Below, piece after piece: positions 11,355 through 24,215 of a stretch of 64,000 nt of DNA. How positions within the stretch are numbered: position 1 is the stretch's first letter; each line of letters starts with the position of its first letter. A program made the translations under genes and the position numbers. This DNA is from Membranipora membranacea (lineage: Eukaryota > Bryozoa > Gymnolaemata > Cheilostomatida > Membraniporidae), in NCBI GenBank assembly GCA_914767715.1, contig OU612070.1, positions 28,882,025 to 28,946,024 of the forward strand. Reading direction: 5' to 3'. Below the pieces are notes generated by a model. The model saw only the letters and a list, made by a program, of their open reading frames with translations. It was not told where the DNA came from and did not search any database.

Positions 11355-12033
11355 GTGCACATGCTGGTCACTGGCTGGTATCTGATATATAACACAAAAC
11401 TAAAAATATCCCCATCAGCATCGGCATATCAGTTAGAAGATTCTGCAAATCACAACAGCTGTGCTATGTAGGCCAAGTTGTTCAAATGATTGACAAGACA
11501 ATAGCAAGGAAGCCCAGACAGAGGTCATCTGAAACTTTAATGGTTTTATATCAATGTCATCCTCAATATTATTGACAGTTGTGATGATAATAGGTCAGTT
11601 TCCGTTCAGCTGAACATGTCAGTTTTTGCCTATAATGTACCGTGTGGAGCTTAAATAGTTTTATATCCATGATATATCTATTATTAATGAAGCTTTAGGA
11701 TTGATTATCATTTTGAGGATGAATGCCAAGAGAAAATTTGATCGATTGTGTTAGCTGCGAGCTGTTATTATCGAATACGATATACATACTAAGTATCCCC
11801 GCAAACTATCTATAACTATCTGATAACTATCAATGTTCTATCCCTATGTTTCAATAAAAGGTATATTTTTATGGGGGATTTTGATCGATTGTACCAGCCC
11901 TCAGCTTCCTCAGTTGTTTCTACTTCTCTCCTGAGCTCTGTGTCAGCTCGATAGATAAACAAAAAAGCTGCTCACTACAACACTAAAGGTAATAATTACT
12001 GCTGACTACTACACTGTGGATAATAAGTCAAGT
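11355..12033 (+). repeat. R1 dispersed repeat, longest copy
   Basis: This is the reference copy for the R1 family (about 680 bp). It runs from GGTCACTGGCTGGTATCTG to GTGGATAATAAGTCAAGTG, with the core GAATGCCAAGAGAAAATTTG near 11722. It has no ORF, no obvious TIRs and no tRNA boxes. The stretch 12034-12690 has no supported feature. Confidence 0.6.
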
Positions 12034-12699
12034 GTTTTAAGCCTACTTTTTTTCCGCAGTTTTTGCTTTATTTTATAAATAATAAGATTCTTGCATTATA
12101 TGTTAAGCATGCAGAGGTGCAGTCAGGCAGTCTGTGATCAAGAAGCTACAGACCAGCACGACCTCATCATCCCCGTGTCACAGAGCGTCAGCCAACAGTT
12201 TTCTCAGGACCAAAGGCTATACCCCTCACTCCCCAGAAGGTAACTGTTGAACAGGGCTACACCAATTGAAAACAGGGACCGTTCCCCTCTGCAATTGTTG
12301 GCCCTTAAAGGTAAATATTTAAAATTTGACCTTGTATCATCATAGTGGGGCAAATTCGGAGAGATCTCTCCTGAATCAATAAAAATTATATGTAACAAGG
12401 TGAAATAGTAACGGAACAAAATTTGGATAGGCACAATTTTTGACTTCTCATGACGAAAAGAAAAAGGAGAAAAAAGTTTATTATTTATTAAAAATATATG
12501 TTTATATGTTTATTAAAAATGATGTTCCTGATTGCTAAGAATTTGGTGGTATCCTTCATTAATAGTTTGTGTAAATTAAGAAATTGATGGGTTTTTATTG
12601 GTGCCTTGACAACAATCTGATTATTTTGCTTGTATTTAAAATTTATCTATTGAAAAGACAACAATAGATGAATTGTTTTGCAGAAGCAACGGGTAAGCA

Positions 12700-13020
12700 C
12701 TGAAAATATTTGTATGACCTGATTCTCAATTGGGGGCAATTTTGATGAGGTCATTGATAAAAAAAAACAAATAAAATAGGACTGAAAACAGTACCCCGGG
12801 GAACGCCTATTTTATTCTCTTGGGGAGGGGAAGAAACATCACTAATTTTGACAAATTGTTTTCCATTCAAAAGATACGATTTTAAAAGTCGGCAGGCGCT
12901 ATCATTAATTCTCAAGTTAAAATTTCATGATCAATAGTATCAAAAGTCTTGCTAAATCAAGGAAGACACCTTGTGTAAGGTCACTATTATTTTTCGGTTT
13001 GCTGTACAGGTTTTAGGTTA
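12700..13020 (-). mobile_element. LINE reverse transcriptase relic
   Basis: On the minus strand GVPRGTVFSPILFVFFINDL (about 12740-12805) is the reverse transcriptase motif B region. A frameshifted motif A (a DFSK-FDTIDHEI-like block) lies near 12925-12960. Only two motifs survive. The adjacent 13021-13440 is non-coding. Confidence 0.75.
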
Positions 13021-13458
13021 AGCAGGAAATGGCAAGTGTGTTGTTTCTTTTTTTCAAAAACCAAATAAGCTGTCACAGAAAAACTTCAAATAATTTTATA
13101 TGTTGCTGTTAGTGATAGGCTAAAACCTGTTTGCGTAATTTGAAAATAGAAATTAGAATTGATGTGGGACATTATTGTTAGGGTCAGAGATGACATTTTT
13201 TGTATGTAGTGGTTTGATACACGCGATCTTTTGGCTATTTGAGAAAAATGGCACATTAAATAATCAGATAAATCAAGTATGTATGTATGTTTATATTTGG
13301 TCTCAATCTCTGAGAAATAAAACTGTCTCTGTAGGGTGCTCTGTAAAAATTATTAAAACTGTTGATTCTGTAAAAACAAATAAAATGATAAGACCATAAA
13401 AAAAATACTATTACTTTTTGAAGACACTATTTAGGTATTTGATACATTCTGCTCTAAA

Positions 13459-15370
13459 TCATTTGGCACGGATCTGCACGCGGAACTTGACTGATTGATA
13501 TCTGCCTGACGGCAGCTGGTTAAGACGGAGTAGTGGTTCATCTTCGGTGGCAATCATACGGAGGCTCTTTACTTTCAGTATATTAGAGTAAAGGTCGTCT
13601 ACGGGTGTGAACGTAAGTTCACCTGATAGGTAACCTGCAGTTCTTATCACAGATTTTAACTTTTTCTTAGAGTCTGCGCTCAGATGACTATATAGCACAA
13701 CCAGGTGGTAGGTGATTACTGACTCTATGAAGGACTTGTAGCAGGTCGTTATTAGTTTCTCAGTGACACCGAGATGGTATAGCTTGGCGATTATATGTAG
13801 CCTTTGGCGAGCTTTCGCTGTAGTTTTCAAGGTGTTCAGAGTAAAATCCAGTTTGTTGGTAATAATGGTGCCTAAGTATGTAAATTGTTCTACCTGCTCA
13901 ATTGAAGTATTGTTTACAAGCAGTTGTGGGTAGCTTGGGTTATCCCTTGCATTGCACATGACCATTTCTTTTGTTTTCTTTGCATTGAGTATTAGGTCAT
14001 TATTCGGCGCACCATGAGTTGATGGTATTAGTCATTGTTTGAAGTTCAGATGGCTGGTTTTCTGTCAACAATTCAATGATCACAGTGTCGTCGGCATATT
14101 TTACTAGTTTGATGTTGCTTGTTGATAGCATATCGACAACATAAAAGGACAATAGCAGTGGGTTGATGACGCATCCCTGAGGGCTTCCAGTTGAAGTGCT
14201 CAATGATTTTGACGTGTTGAGTGATGTAATAACTCGCTGTGTTCTATTTGTAAGGAAGTTATGTGGCCAGTTGATGATGTTAGGATTGATGTTGTAGCTA
14301 TCGAGTTTGCTGATTATTGTGGCAGGATTGATGGTGTTAAAAGCACTAGAAAAGTCTATAAAAAGAGCTCGGACCCGATTTTTAGCATGGCTGTCAAGAT
14401 GTTCAGTTACCGAGTCGATCAGAGTGATTAGAACATCTTCAGTAGACCTACCAGACTTAGACGCAAACTGGGTGGGGTCGAGACATTTGCCCACGATGGA
14501 GGTGAGGGCAATCGGCCTAAAATCTTTAGGATCTGATGCCCCTGCACACTTAGGAATAGGTTTGATATTTGCTGTTTTCCAAACTCTAGGCATAACACCT
14601 TCCTGAAGTGATCGATTAAAAAGCAGTGTCAGGGGTTGTGCTAGGGTGGATGCAGCACATTTGAGCATTTTTGCGGTGATGTTGTCTGGACCCGGGCTCT
14701 TACACGTTTGTACATTACATAGAGTTGCAAAAACTTCCTCAAAAGAAAAATCATCAAAAATAGGTTCAAAAGATGGTAAGTCTGGACACTCACTCTGTTT
14801 ATCAAAACGATTGAAAAAAGCATTCAATACATCAGAATCAAGAGAGCACCCTTTTGCATTATCTTTTAATTTCAAGATTGACTTCAACTGACTCAATGCT
14901 AGTCTACTATTACATTGCATTCTAGTCTCAATGTCTGAGGCATGATTATGCTTTGCCTCTCTTATGGCTTTCTGGACTCGCCCTTTTAATATGCGGTGTT
15001 CAGCTGAGTTACTTTGGTAAGCCTGGGTTCTCTCACCAATCAGCCGGCTGATTCTAGGAGTCATACACGTTTTGTTGTTGGCTGGTATGACAAATCGCTT
15101 GGTTGGTATACATGTTTCCATTGAGAAGTTCAGGTAGTCTACAAATGTGTCAGCGGCTTCATTTGCATCAGGAGCAGGAAGCAGTTCATCCCAGTTGGTA
15201 TCATCTAGACAGCTTAGTAGCTTATTCATGTTGTCTTCATTCCATATCTGCTTAGTGACTGTAACAGGCTGACTGACAAATGCCCTGTGTTTATATGTTG
15301 GAAGAAGATAGACACATGCATGGTCTGAGTTTCCTAGCTGCAGCAGTTTGATGAAATCAATCCCATTCAC
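13459..15370 (-). mobile_element. LINE with endonuclease end and near-complete reverse transcriptase
   Basis: ORF 14000-15370 starts in the end of an apurinic endonuclease (GNSDHACVYLLPTYK) and continues through a reverse transcriptase: KSPGPDNITAKML, ADFRP-like FRPIALTS, LFIDFSSAFNTI (motif A), TGSPQGCVINPLLLSFYV (motif B) and VKYADDTVII (motif C). One frameshift near 13990-14000 moves the rest into 13459-13965, which carries FTYLGTIITNKL, SFIESVITYHLV and LPSGRYQSVKFR. A few residues between VGKCL and DPTQFA seem missing. The endonuclease/RT order and style recall the L2/CR1 group, but the assignment is tentative. With one frameshift and a missing N-terminus it is probably inactive. The stretch 15371-16130 shows nothing else. 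Confidence 0.9.
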
Positions 15371-16129
15371 AACCGGTGAAAAAGTTGCCCTAACTTATTT
15401 GATTTTCATAAAATACTATTGCCAAAATTCATGCTCATCCTTGGCTGAGTGATTATAATTTTTTCTCAGTGGTGTTGGCATTTGCTGGCATCCCTGTAAA
15501 CCTAACTTGCAGTTGGGCCTAATTTGTGATTATGCACAGTAAGTATCACAGGCAATGGCTTAAAGTATATAATCAATTCCTATAATTACAGATACAACAA
15601 TTAACTACTGGCAAGAATCCACAAAACGTCAGACAGCCCAAATTTGAGTCCATTATGTGATAATCAAAATAAAATCTACATTATATATTAAACATTGTTG
15701 ATAACTAAAAACAATACAGCCAGCTTTTACTGCGTGAATAGCACAAATTTTCCCAAGAAAAAGGCTTCATTTAACTCTGGCAAAATTAACAAAGCGTTGA
15801 GTTATGAATTTGGTTCGTACACACAATGGAGTTGGGGCTGATATCTTTTACAAAATACCATACCGGTGACATGTTGAATTAGCATCTAATGTTTTCAACT
15901 CTCAAAATAAATTCCATTATTCTTGCTTAGCAGACATGGTATACAAAATTAAAATTGGTACTAAGTTTTGACTCCATATACGGTCAAAATAACATCGATC
16001 AATGTTGATATAGGTCGGAATTGTATTGACAAATTGTAAGGCTATGGACAGTGTTTCCGTAGAGCTTCCTGTTCTAAATTTTCTCTCAACAAGTATCCAA
16101 ACTTGCAGTTTTTCTACCAGTCCAGGTCT

Positions 16130-16560
16130 TGAGTTTAATTCCAGCCGTGACTTAGGTCAGCGGCGATCATTTTGGATCCCAGGAAGAAGGCAAACAGCAC
16201 TACCATTGTTATATGTTTAATGCAGCTTTGTTTGAGTGAATTCAAAACAGGAAACCATATCACATTTTTAAAGGGAAGAGAATTCTTAGTGTAGACTTGC
16301 GATATGGAAAGTGGTGTGATATTGCTGGCTGTTCTATCACAGTATGCTGTGCTGTCATCTGTATACTTCATTACACTAGCTGACTCTGCTGGCATGTCAT
16401 CAACAAAGAGATTCCATAGTATTTCTTATCACCACTGAGGCTGCTCTGTCTGTTAGAAAGCTCTGGATGGGTTTTTTATTAGAATATTTGATTGAGTACG
16501 TATAGTGCCTGGTCAATCTGTGAGTTACTGTAATGTATCTGACAGCTTGCTGAACAGTAT
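16130..16560 (-). mobile_element. LINE reverse transcriptase relic
   Basis: On the minus strand SFLTDRAASVVI precedes ASVMKYTDDSTAYCD, a decayed motif C (YADD changed to YTDD). This matches the segment SFLTNRTQRV to VKYADDT of a LINE. The intervening part is deleted. Confidence 0.65.
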
Positions 16561-17100
16561 GGCTATGGGTATTACTCATTATCAATGTGTGTACAAAATA
16601 CAGTCAGAATACAGAGCGGGAGAAACAGAAAACTAAAATAATACTTTTCTAGTCCATCAGGGTCACTTTGTGTCTCTTCATCATTAAGCCCTGTAACTTT
16701 TGTAGCTCATGTTAAAATATACTTTTTGAGTTTTTTGCCTTGGTGGAAGAGTAAACTCTAGAGTCAGCTACAAATTGAGCTAGACACATTTATCATTGAA
16801 TTCTGCTAATTTTGGTTGCTCGTAATATCGATCACATTTTGATGTTTTCGATATGCCGTTTCCTCAGATCATATGTTAGCAAGGGTGTTGTCATACAGAG
16901 AACCATCACTCACCAGTTCAGGTCAATCTGGAAAAGGAAAACTTAATCTGTACTTTGAGTACACATTGAGTGTATTAAGGTCCATCGTCAACCCGCTAAG
17001 GTGGGTCATCATCAATTTCACTATAATAGTCAGGGATCCCGAGGTAAAAATCCATGTGAAAATTGTGAAAGCTGAGTTTCAAACATTATTGAGTAGAAGT

Positions 17101-17567
17101 GTTATATTTTTGTATTTCACTCACAGAACAGGAATCAAAAGGGCGGTTTTGTGGAATTTCACCCTTAGGAAACAGGGGAGACAACTTTTTCCAAAATCAA
17201 CCTTTGAATACAATCATTATTCTCTAGGCATATAGGGAGCTTTCTGCTGATTCAGTTTAAGATAGTTGCAGAAAAACTTTGTAGATGAATGACATGAAAA
17301 TTTAATGAAGTTTCACAACGTTGCGTTGTTTGCAGCACATCATTCACCGAGGTACGTCATCAGTTATTTCTATGAAAAGCCAATGTTATCATGATGAGGT
17401 GTCCAAAGCATTAGCTCTAAATATTCACACTTTTACCACAAACTAATAATATGTGCTGAAAGGTTGATTTTGGAAAATTTGCCCCCCTCCCCCTGTTTTT
17501 TAAGGGTGAAATTCCATAAAACCCTCCTTGTGATTCCTGTTCTGAGAGTTGAATACAAAAATATTAC
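17101..17567. mobile_element. Inverted-repeat element (about 467 bp, 107-bp arms)
   Basis: The left arm (17101-17209) and right arm (17457-17567) are inverted copies with scattered differences. Both contain the TATTTTTGTATT, CAGAACAGGAATCA and CAAAATCAACCTTT strings. The interior codes for nothing. I could not find a convincing target-site duplication, so the superfamily is open. The stretch 16600-17100 holds no feature. Confidence 0.65.
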
Positions 17568-17771
17568 ACAATATTACAAATATAACCACCAACTCCTGAG
17601 CTACCAATCGCATTGCAGTGAATAGCCAGCACGCGAACTGATCACCCCATCTTACCATCCCCAAAAAAGAATGAATTGATTAGCTAATTAGCATGCCGGC
17701 TATTCACAACTAGGAATTGTGTTCTCTCATCCCACAGCACAGTCCACTCTGCCATCACATCCCTATGCAAA

Positions 17772-17840
17772 ACAGCGTACATGTTAGGGTTAAACACAGC
17801 ATACGTGTTAGGGTTAAACACAGCGTACGTGTTGGGGTTG
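17772..17840. repeat. 24-bp minisatellite, about 3 copies
   Basis: The unit is ACAGCGTACATGTTAGGG followed by TTAAAC, repeated with small changes. It contains TTAGGG by chance composition and is not a telomeric array. Confidence 0.85.
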
Positions 17841-18225
17841 TTACATGTAGCCTGTATGCAATCTGAGAATTCAAGTCATGAGGAATCAATAAAAATAAAT
17901 CTGATGAGTGTTCACAGAGAAGTGTCCAGTCTAGTAACCTCTCATAACTGATGGTATCAGGGATCTTATACATAGATGTATACATCCTAACAACATAGAT
18001 GTTTTCCTATACATATATGGAAACATCCCAACTACTAGTAAGCTCTCTTATATATAGGATAAATGATCCATGTTGATTTTCAGCGAGCTATACATCAGAC
18101 TAGTCAAACATAATAATGTATACAGGGGAGTTGGCTCCTCTTATTACAGCAGAAGACAATTGATAGACATAATCTTTCATTTTCTTTTAGTGAAAACTAT
18201 CAGAGTGAACATAGGGAGCTGCCAT

Positions 18226-18432
18226 GAAACAACGGATAGGGCATGGGTCTTTCAATTTAGATGTCCCGTGTTTGATTCCTGGCGAATCACGGTGGTGTCA
18301 GGAAGGGCATCCGACCTCAAATGCTCCTGTGCCCCATCAGAATCCACTCTGTAGACCCGTAATGATACCAGATACAAAAAAAAGCGAGCAATATCAAGGT
18401 TTTTCACACAGTATCACAGGGTATCAAGACTA
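18226..18432 (+). mobile_element. tRNA-derived SINE, copy 1
   Basis: The head has a box-B-like string (GTGTTTGATTCCTGG). The body has GTGGTGTCAGGAAGGGCATC and ACCTCAAATGC, then TGTAGACCCGTAATGATACC, an A-run, and a tail ending ATCACAGGGTATC. Most of this is shared with 35688-35912, which defines a family. The motif TGTCAGGAAGGGCATC also occurs in known tRNA-derived SINEs of other animals (from memory, not searched). The stretch 18433-19142 holds nothing. Confidence 0.75.
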
Positions 18433-19142
18433 GAAATGGACTTGAGTTTCATCAGAGTGAACAGCATAGTGTGAAAGTTCAGGGTTTATTGGGTGTAGAA
18501 GAATAAGATCTAGAGGTGAAACCTTAGGCCCTGTCACCACACAGAGCAATGAGTAGTTGTGTGAAGTCTTATTATTGTTTGGAATAAACAAAAAGTCGTA
18601 CTCTGCTCTGACCACATAAGGTAATTACAGAATTTCTCTAAAATATGCTGCTTTCATGAAGTACATGGATATTTGATATAGCACATCATCCTTGTACACT
18701 GGATACCCAAAGGAGCAACTGTAGTGGATATCTTAGCATAAGAGTTGAATTAGTACCACTGATATGTTCACCCCTTTTTATAGATTTATTCCTCGGGTTG
18801 TCACGGCAAATAAATAACAAATATATCCAACTCTCAAGGGCCTTATGTCACAATTTGTTCTCTTTATCAAAAATTCCCTACTGCCACTGCTGCTGACACA
18901 TACAGCAAGGTGAAACTGAAGCAGCCACATCAGAGTTAACATGAGCAGCACAGACAGGTCTCCCTCATGCGTAGCACTGATTCATACAGTTAAAGTAACA
19001 TACAAAATAAAGATCATAGGCTAATGGACGTAACAAAGGATGTTTTATTTAATTCTAGATCACGGTCAGAAAAAACTATATTGAAGAGATCCAGTAGAAA
19101 CACCACACTAGTATGTTTACAAGGTTGGTATATGGTGTCAGT

Positions 19143-22100
19143 TTATATCTTTTCACAAATGAAGGAGAAGCGTTCCTTAGTACAGGTATTATTATCTCTG
19201 ATACCGCCGCAATCACTCCTGATGATGCCGCAGGCCTCCTCGTTAGGGCCTGGAGTCCCGGGCTTCTGAGTCGGCTGATACTGTGCCCAGATTGGATCTG
19301 TTGTTGACACCGCACTAGTTATTCTCCCGTCCCATCTCCATCCTTGTTTCAAATCTAAACTGAGCCCAAGCCAAACATTGCGTCCATACCATTCTGCAAA
19401 ATAAAGAATGATAAGAAATCCATGCTGCAAACGTTATTGATGGTATTGTCACCACATTGATAGATAGAATGTTGCCATATCTGAGGAAGAATACATTTTG
19501 ACAAAGAACACATGCCTGAGTAGCTTTTAGGTTTAATTAAGTATTTCATTTTGACCTACCTGATGGAGAATCACGATCATTCATGAACTTAAGTAGCCAT
19601 TGTACTGATTTCAGAGTGGGGAAGACAGCGAGATGTTCTCCTGCTGTCTCACAGTCAGCTTTAGCTTCAGCATATGTGGAATTCTTCTGCACCAGCCGAA
19701 TACAAGTGTTACTCACTGGGTTAAGTATATAATCTCCCGAACATGTAGAAACTAAAAGCAAAATGGTGTTTGTTCCTGAAATTGCCTGGTGTAATACTTT
19801 GATGTTCTTTCCATAATGGTCCCTTTTTACTGACAATGACTTAAGTAGCCAAACATTTCAAACCTTAGAGGAAATTAACTTTGCTCTCTACTGCAAAAAA
19901 CTTATATAATAAGTCTGCCAATTAATGGTAGAAAGTAGTATTATAAGTCTGCCAATCAATGGTAGAAATTAGTATTAAGAATAGCATTAAATAAATGCTA
20001 GGCTCTACACACTTATGTCTGTGATATCAATTATGCTCACCCGTGGTATTCGATGATGTGGTGTTTGATGATGTGATGTTCATTGTTGGTGTTAGCGACT
20101 GAGTAGTAGTAACAGGTGACGCTGTTGTTGATTGGACAGTGCCGTTTGTCAGTGCGCTCATTTCACAAACAAAGGACAACTTCTCTCTACTTCCACAGGA
20201 GTTCCAATCTGCCACACCAGTTAGCTCACTCCGTATGACGCCACAGGCCTCCTCCCAGGGTCCAGGAGTACCGACTTTCTGAGATGGCTGATACTGTGCC
20301 CAGACAGGGTCTGTGGAGGACAGAGAGTCAGTAATCCTGCCGTCCCATCTCCATCCTTGTTTCAGATCCAGGTGAAGTCCAATCCAAATAAAGTGTCTGT
20401 ACCAACCTTCAGCATAAAATGTGATTAAAATCAACGCTTTGGAAATATTGTTAAGTTTATGTCCACATTGTTAGATAAAACCTCGCTTTTGTTCGGATAT
20501 TTCATAATTCGAAGCTCACACAGTTAAAGTTGTCTTAGGATGAGAGAAATTAGGATGAATGACTTACCTGTTGGCGAATCAGGATCATTCATGAACACAT
20601 TAAGCCATTGTACTGATTCCAGAGTGGGGAAGACAGCGAGATGTTCTCCTGCTGTCTCACAGTCAGCTTTAGCTTCAGCATACGTGGAATTCTTCTGCAC
20701 CAGCCGAATACAAGTGTTACTCACTGGGTTAAGTATATAATCTCCCGAACATGTAGAAACTAAAAGCAAAATGAATTTTGTTCCTGAAATTGCCTGGTGT
20801 AATACTTTGATGTTCTTTCCATAATGGTCCCTTTTTACTGACAATGACTTAAGTAGCCAAACATTTCAAACCTTAGAGGAAATTAACTTTGCTCTCTACT
20901 GCAAAAAACTTATATAATAAGTCTGCCAATTAATGGTAGAAAGTAGTATTATAAGTCTGCCAATCAATGGTAGAAATTAGTATTAAGAATAGCATTAAAT
21001 AAATGCTGGGCTCTACACACTTATGTCTGTGATATCAATTATGCTCACCCGTGGTATTTGATGATGTGGTGTTTGATGATGTGATGTTCATTGTTGGTGT
21101 TAGCGACTGAGTAGTAGTAACAGGTGACGCTGTTGTTGATTGGACAGTGCCGTTTGTCAGCGCGCTCATTTCACAAACAAAGGACAACTTCTCTCTACTT
21201 CCACAGGAGTTCCAATCTGCCACACCAGTTAGCTCACTCCGTATGACGCCACAGGCCTCCTCCCAGGGTCCAGGAGTACCGACTTTCTGAGATGGCTGAT
21301 ACTGTGCCCAGACAGGGTCTGTGGAGGACAGAGAGTCAGTAATCCTGCCGTCCCATCTCCATCCTTGTTTCAGATCCAGGTGAAGTCCAATCCAAATAAA
21401 GTGTCTGTACCAACCTTCAGCATAAAATGTGATTAAAATCAACGCTTTGGAAATATTGTTAAGTTTATGTCCACATTGTTAGATAAAACCTCGCTTTTGT
21501 TCGGATATTTCATAATTCGAAGCTCACACAGTTAAAGTTGTCTTAGGATGAGAGAAATTAGGATGAATGACTTACCTGTTGGCGAATCAGGATCATTCAT
21601 GAACACATTAAGCCATTGTACTGATTCCAGAGTGGGGAAGACAGCGAGATGTTCTCCTGCTGTCTCACAGTCAGCTTTAGCTTCTGCATATGTGGAATTC
21701 TTCTGCACCAGACGAATACAAGTGTTACTCACTGGGTTTAGTACATAACTGTCCAGACATGTCACTAAAAACAAAAATAATGTCTCGTTCACACTAAACA
21801 TAATAAGAAGATAGAAAATTTTACTAACAAATGTTTTTTAGGGCCTTCTTACATCCAATGAATGTACCTGGTTACGGAATAGTGTTCAGGATGTAAAGGA
21901 TCTGATTATAGTACCAGGGAGAGTCATAATTATGATAAGTTGTCATCCCAATTGGATACATTCACAGTTAAAACTTGGCTCACCTGTCACTGCAGTCGTT
22001 GCAGGTCTTGCTGTTGTCAGTTTTGCCTTTTCACAGCTGATCAGGACATCTAAGAGCTGATCGTACAACTTTTTCTCGACCTCCAACATTTTTGTGACAG

Positions 22101-23024
22101 TTTTACTTTCTAGTTGTCGCTTTTGTGGCAAAGAAGAATCCACACATTTCTCATCTGTAAATACAAACGCAACTATCCTTCATGGAAGAAAATCATATAC
22201 AAAATTCAGATGAACTTAATTCATGATGATAAAAGGAACATTTTTCAGCTACGAAATACAGTAACACTATTCATTATTTTTAAAAGTTTCATTGATTGAT
22301 GTATTGGTTGTCAAATTGGGTCATGTCCTTAAGAAATATAAATTACACAAAATAATACTATTTGTTCTATTTCAATTCTCTGTCAAATCATATTACCATT
22401 GTTAAACATCTGACACAATATACTTTACTATGTAACAAACAGCTTTACTGCCCTCTGTCCTGGCAAATATCATCAGGCTGACTGAAAATATGATATTGAC
22501 CCCTCCAAACCCACTTTGGCATGTGACCTTTATACGTCATAACTCAAAATGTTTGACACAGCTAGTTTCATCCAAATTCAACACTAACTGTTATGATAAC
22601 TGTAACTGGCGAAGGGCATATGAAAACTTGAGGCATGCACCCTGGAAAAAAACTTAATTGAATTTGCCTCATTTACATTTTTGAAAGTAAATCTAACAGA
22701 CCATTGTTTTGAAGAGAGGGATTATCCAGACTTATTTTTCAATATCCTCCTGTGTGAGTTTTTGATGGGAATGATTATTAACGGTCGTCTGTCGCCGGAC
22801 TTCTATCTGCCCCTCGGATTAAATGCATGATTCATATCGTACCATGTTATATGCTAATAGAATATTAATACTAGAATGTTAGGACACATACCCAGAAGCC
22901 GCTCATGGATTATTTTAGTACGAAGTCGGTATCTCTGTAGTTCTTGGTACTCTCTCTGATCGTAGAGTGCAGCTTCAGTCATGTAACTCACAAGGAGCAG
23001 CAGTAGTATCATAACAACCCTCAT
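19143..23024 (-). CDS. Secreted protein with three C-type lectin domains (8 exons, 619 aa)
   Basis: Minus-strand exons: 22892-23024, 21984-22154, 21576-21764, 21049-21414, 20568-20759, 20041-20406, 19560-19751 and 19143-19393. All have GT/AG borders and all introns are phase 1. The total of 1860 coding bases stays in frame to TAA. Exon 1 gives a signal peptide (MRVVMILLLLLVSYMTEA) plus a helical segment. Exon 2 is a charged helical neck with two cysteines, ending in a Thr-rich linker. Three lectin domains follow, each split over two exons: NTCIRLVQKNSTYAEAKADC in the first half, WIGL or WLGL, GWRWDG, EEACG and FVCE or FICE in the second. The canonical EPN/QPD and WND calcium-sugar motifs are not intact (YQPSQ or YQPTQ; WNSC), so sugar binding is doubtful. 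Domains 1 and 2 end in a Thr/Ser-rich linker with N-glycosylation sites (NIT, NTT). The ATG directly follows an acceptor, so an untranslated upstream exon is likely. Confidence 0.9.
19560..21764 (-). repeat. 1008-bp tandem duplication of the lectin-domain module
   Basis: Sequence from about 19.56 to 20.75 kb repeats 1008 bases downstream, introns included, with very few changes. Exon pair 20041-20759 and exon pair 21049-21764 encode almost the same domain. The last, unduplicated exon (19143-19393) is clearly diverged. Because every exon is phase 1 at both ends, adding a module keeps the frame. Confidence 0.92.
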
Positions 23025-24146
23025 CTATAACAAAAAAAGATTGTCTCATAGAGATTTCGAAACTTTCCAAGTCAAACAAATCATGTAAGGATGCTTAAAA
23101 TTGGGATAAAGCAAGGAAAACATTTTCAAAAGTACATCAGTATACATTTAATGAAAACGAAAAGGAACAATTTAATTATTTTAGTGGGGTTGCAATTAAC
23201 ACCCGGCTGCATTTGTCTGGCACTGGAGATGTTACTTGGGCATATAAAGGTTAAAAGATGTATGAAGACACAGGCACCAGAAGTTTGAGATAATCCAGGG
23301 GCTTAGTCCATTAAAGGGATAGAGATTGCTTAAACTACTATACCACTAAACTACCGTTATATTGATGATCAAAATCAGTGAATGGTTTCACTGATCACTA
23401 TCTTGCTTGCAATGTGATGACTAAAAGCACAATGGTAAGAATTATATCTAACCAATAGCAAGAAAATTGATGAGTAATATAGATATAATAAAAATAAAAT
23501 ATTTAATATGAGAGCATTATGCAAACAGACCTCAACTTTATGTGAAATGATAATTTTATATGTTTTGAATCAAATAATCAAATTTTAATGCACCACACAC
23601 CTTGTCTAGCTGATCCAAGCTCGACAACAAATGATGCTTTCTATCAATGAATATAGCGTTGGGCGGATGAAACAATGATTTAAAGTGAGTGTGAGAAAGA
23701 CTGCATCGGGTTATTGTTTACACTTGTTATCTACACCGCAAGGAGGGTCAGTTACAGATGATTAAATGTGGACTCTCACTGACACCAGCTCAAAGAGAGA
23801 TAATATTACAATACAAACACAGTCAGAAACGTCAGAGAGCTTTATCTATGTGTGACCTACAGGCTGGTCTCAAGGTTATATCAGTGACCTATAACTTATA
23901 CCAACAACACTTCTATAGGATTCAATGCAGTTTGATAATATTACACTTAATATGGGCACTGAACATTTGCAAATTTTGCATCCCTCATTACTTTTCTCAT
24001 TCACAATTTTGTAGAGGGTTATGAGAATGTTCAGTTTGTCATTCATATCTTTTGTTAATACTCCAGACGCTACTCCAGACAATTAAAGTGTTCACAGCAT
24101 GCAAATTTTGAATAATTGTACATGATAGACATGGTTAAAAACTTAC

Positions 24147-24215
24147 TCGCCTATTTTTATTTGCATACCCAACCTCAACAAGCTTCGTGATGACCGTCAT
24201 CAAATCATCCCGAAA
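24147..24215 (-). other. Candidate orphan exon (23 codons)
   Basis: On the minus strand an acceptor (TTTTTGTTAG) and a strong donor (CGA|GTAAGT) bound 69 bases that read open as FRDDLMTVITKLVEVGYANK plus NRR. It lies upstream of the lectin gene, beside the satellite. I do not recognise the protein. It could belong to a minus-strand gene whose intron contains the satellite, or be chance. The stretch 23025-24146 otherwise holds only the lectin gene's upstream region. Confidence 0.3.

Noticed and set aside
14307-14891. Plus-strand ORFs over 14.3-14.9 kb
   Set aside because: They are shadows of the minus-strand LINE reverse transcriptase.
17772-17840. Interstitial telomere repeat
   Set aside because: TTAGGG occurs once per 24-bp unit, not as a tandem hexamer.
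20540-20740. Plus-strand ORFs at 20540-20740 and 21548-21748
   Set aside because: They are antisense shadows of the duplicated lectin exons.
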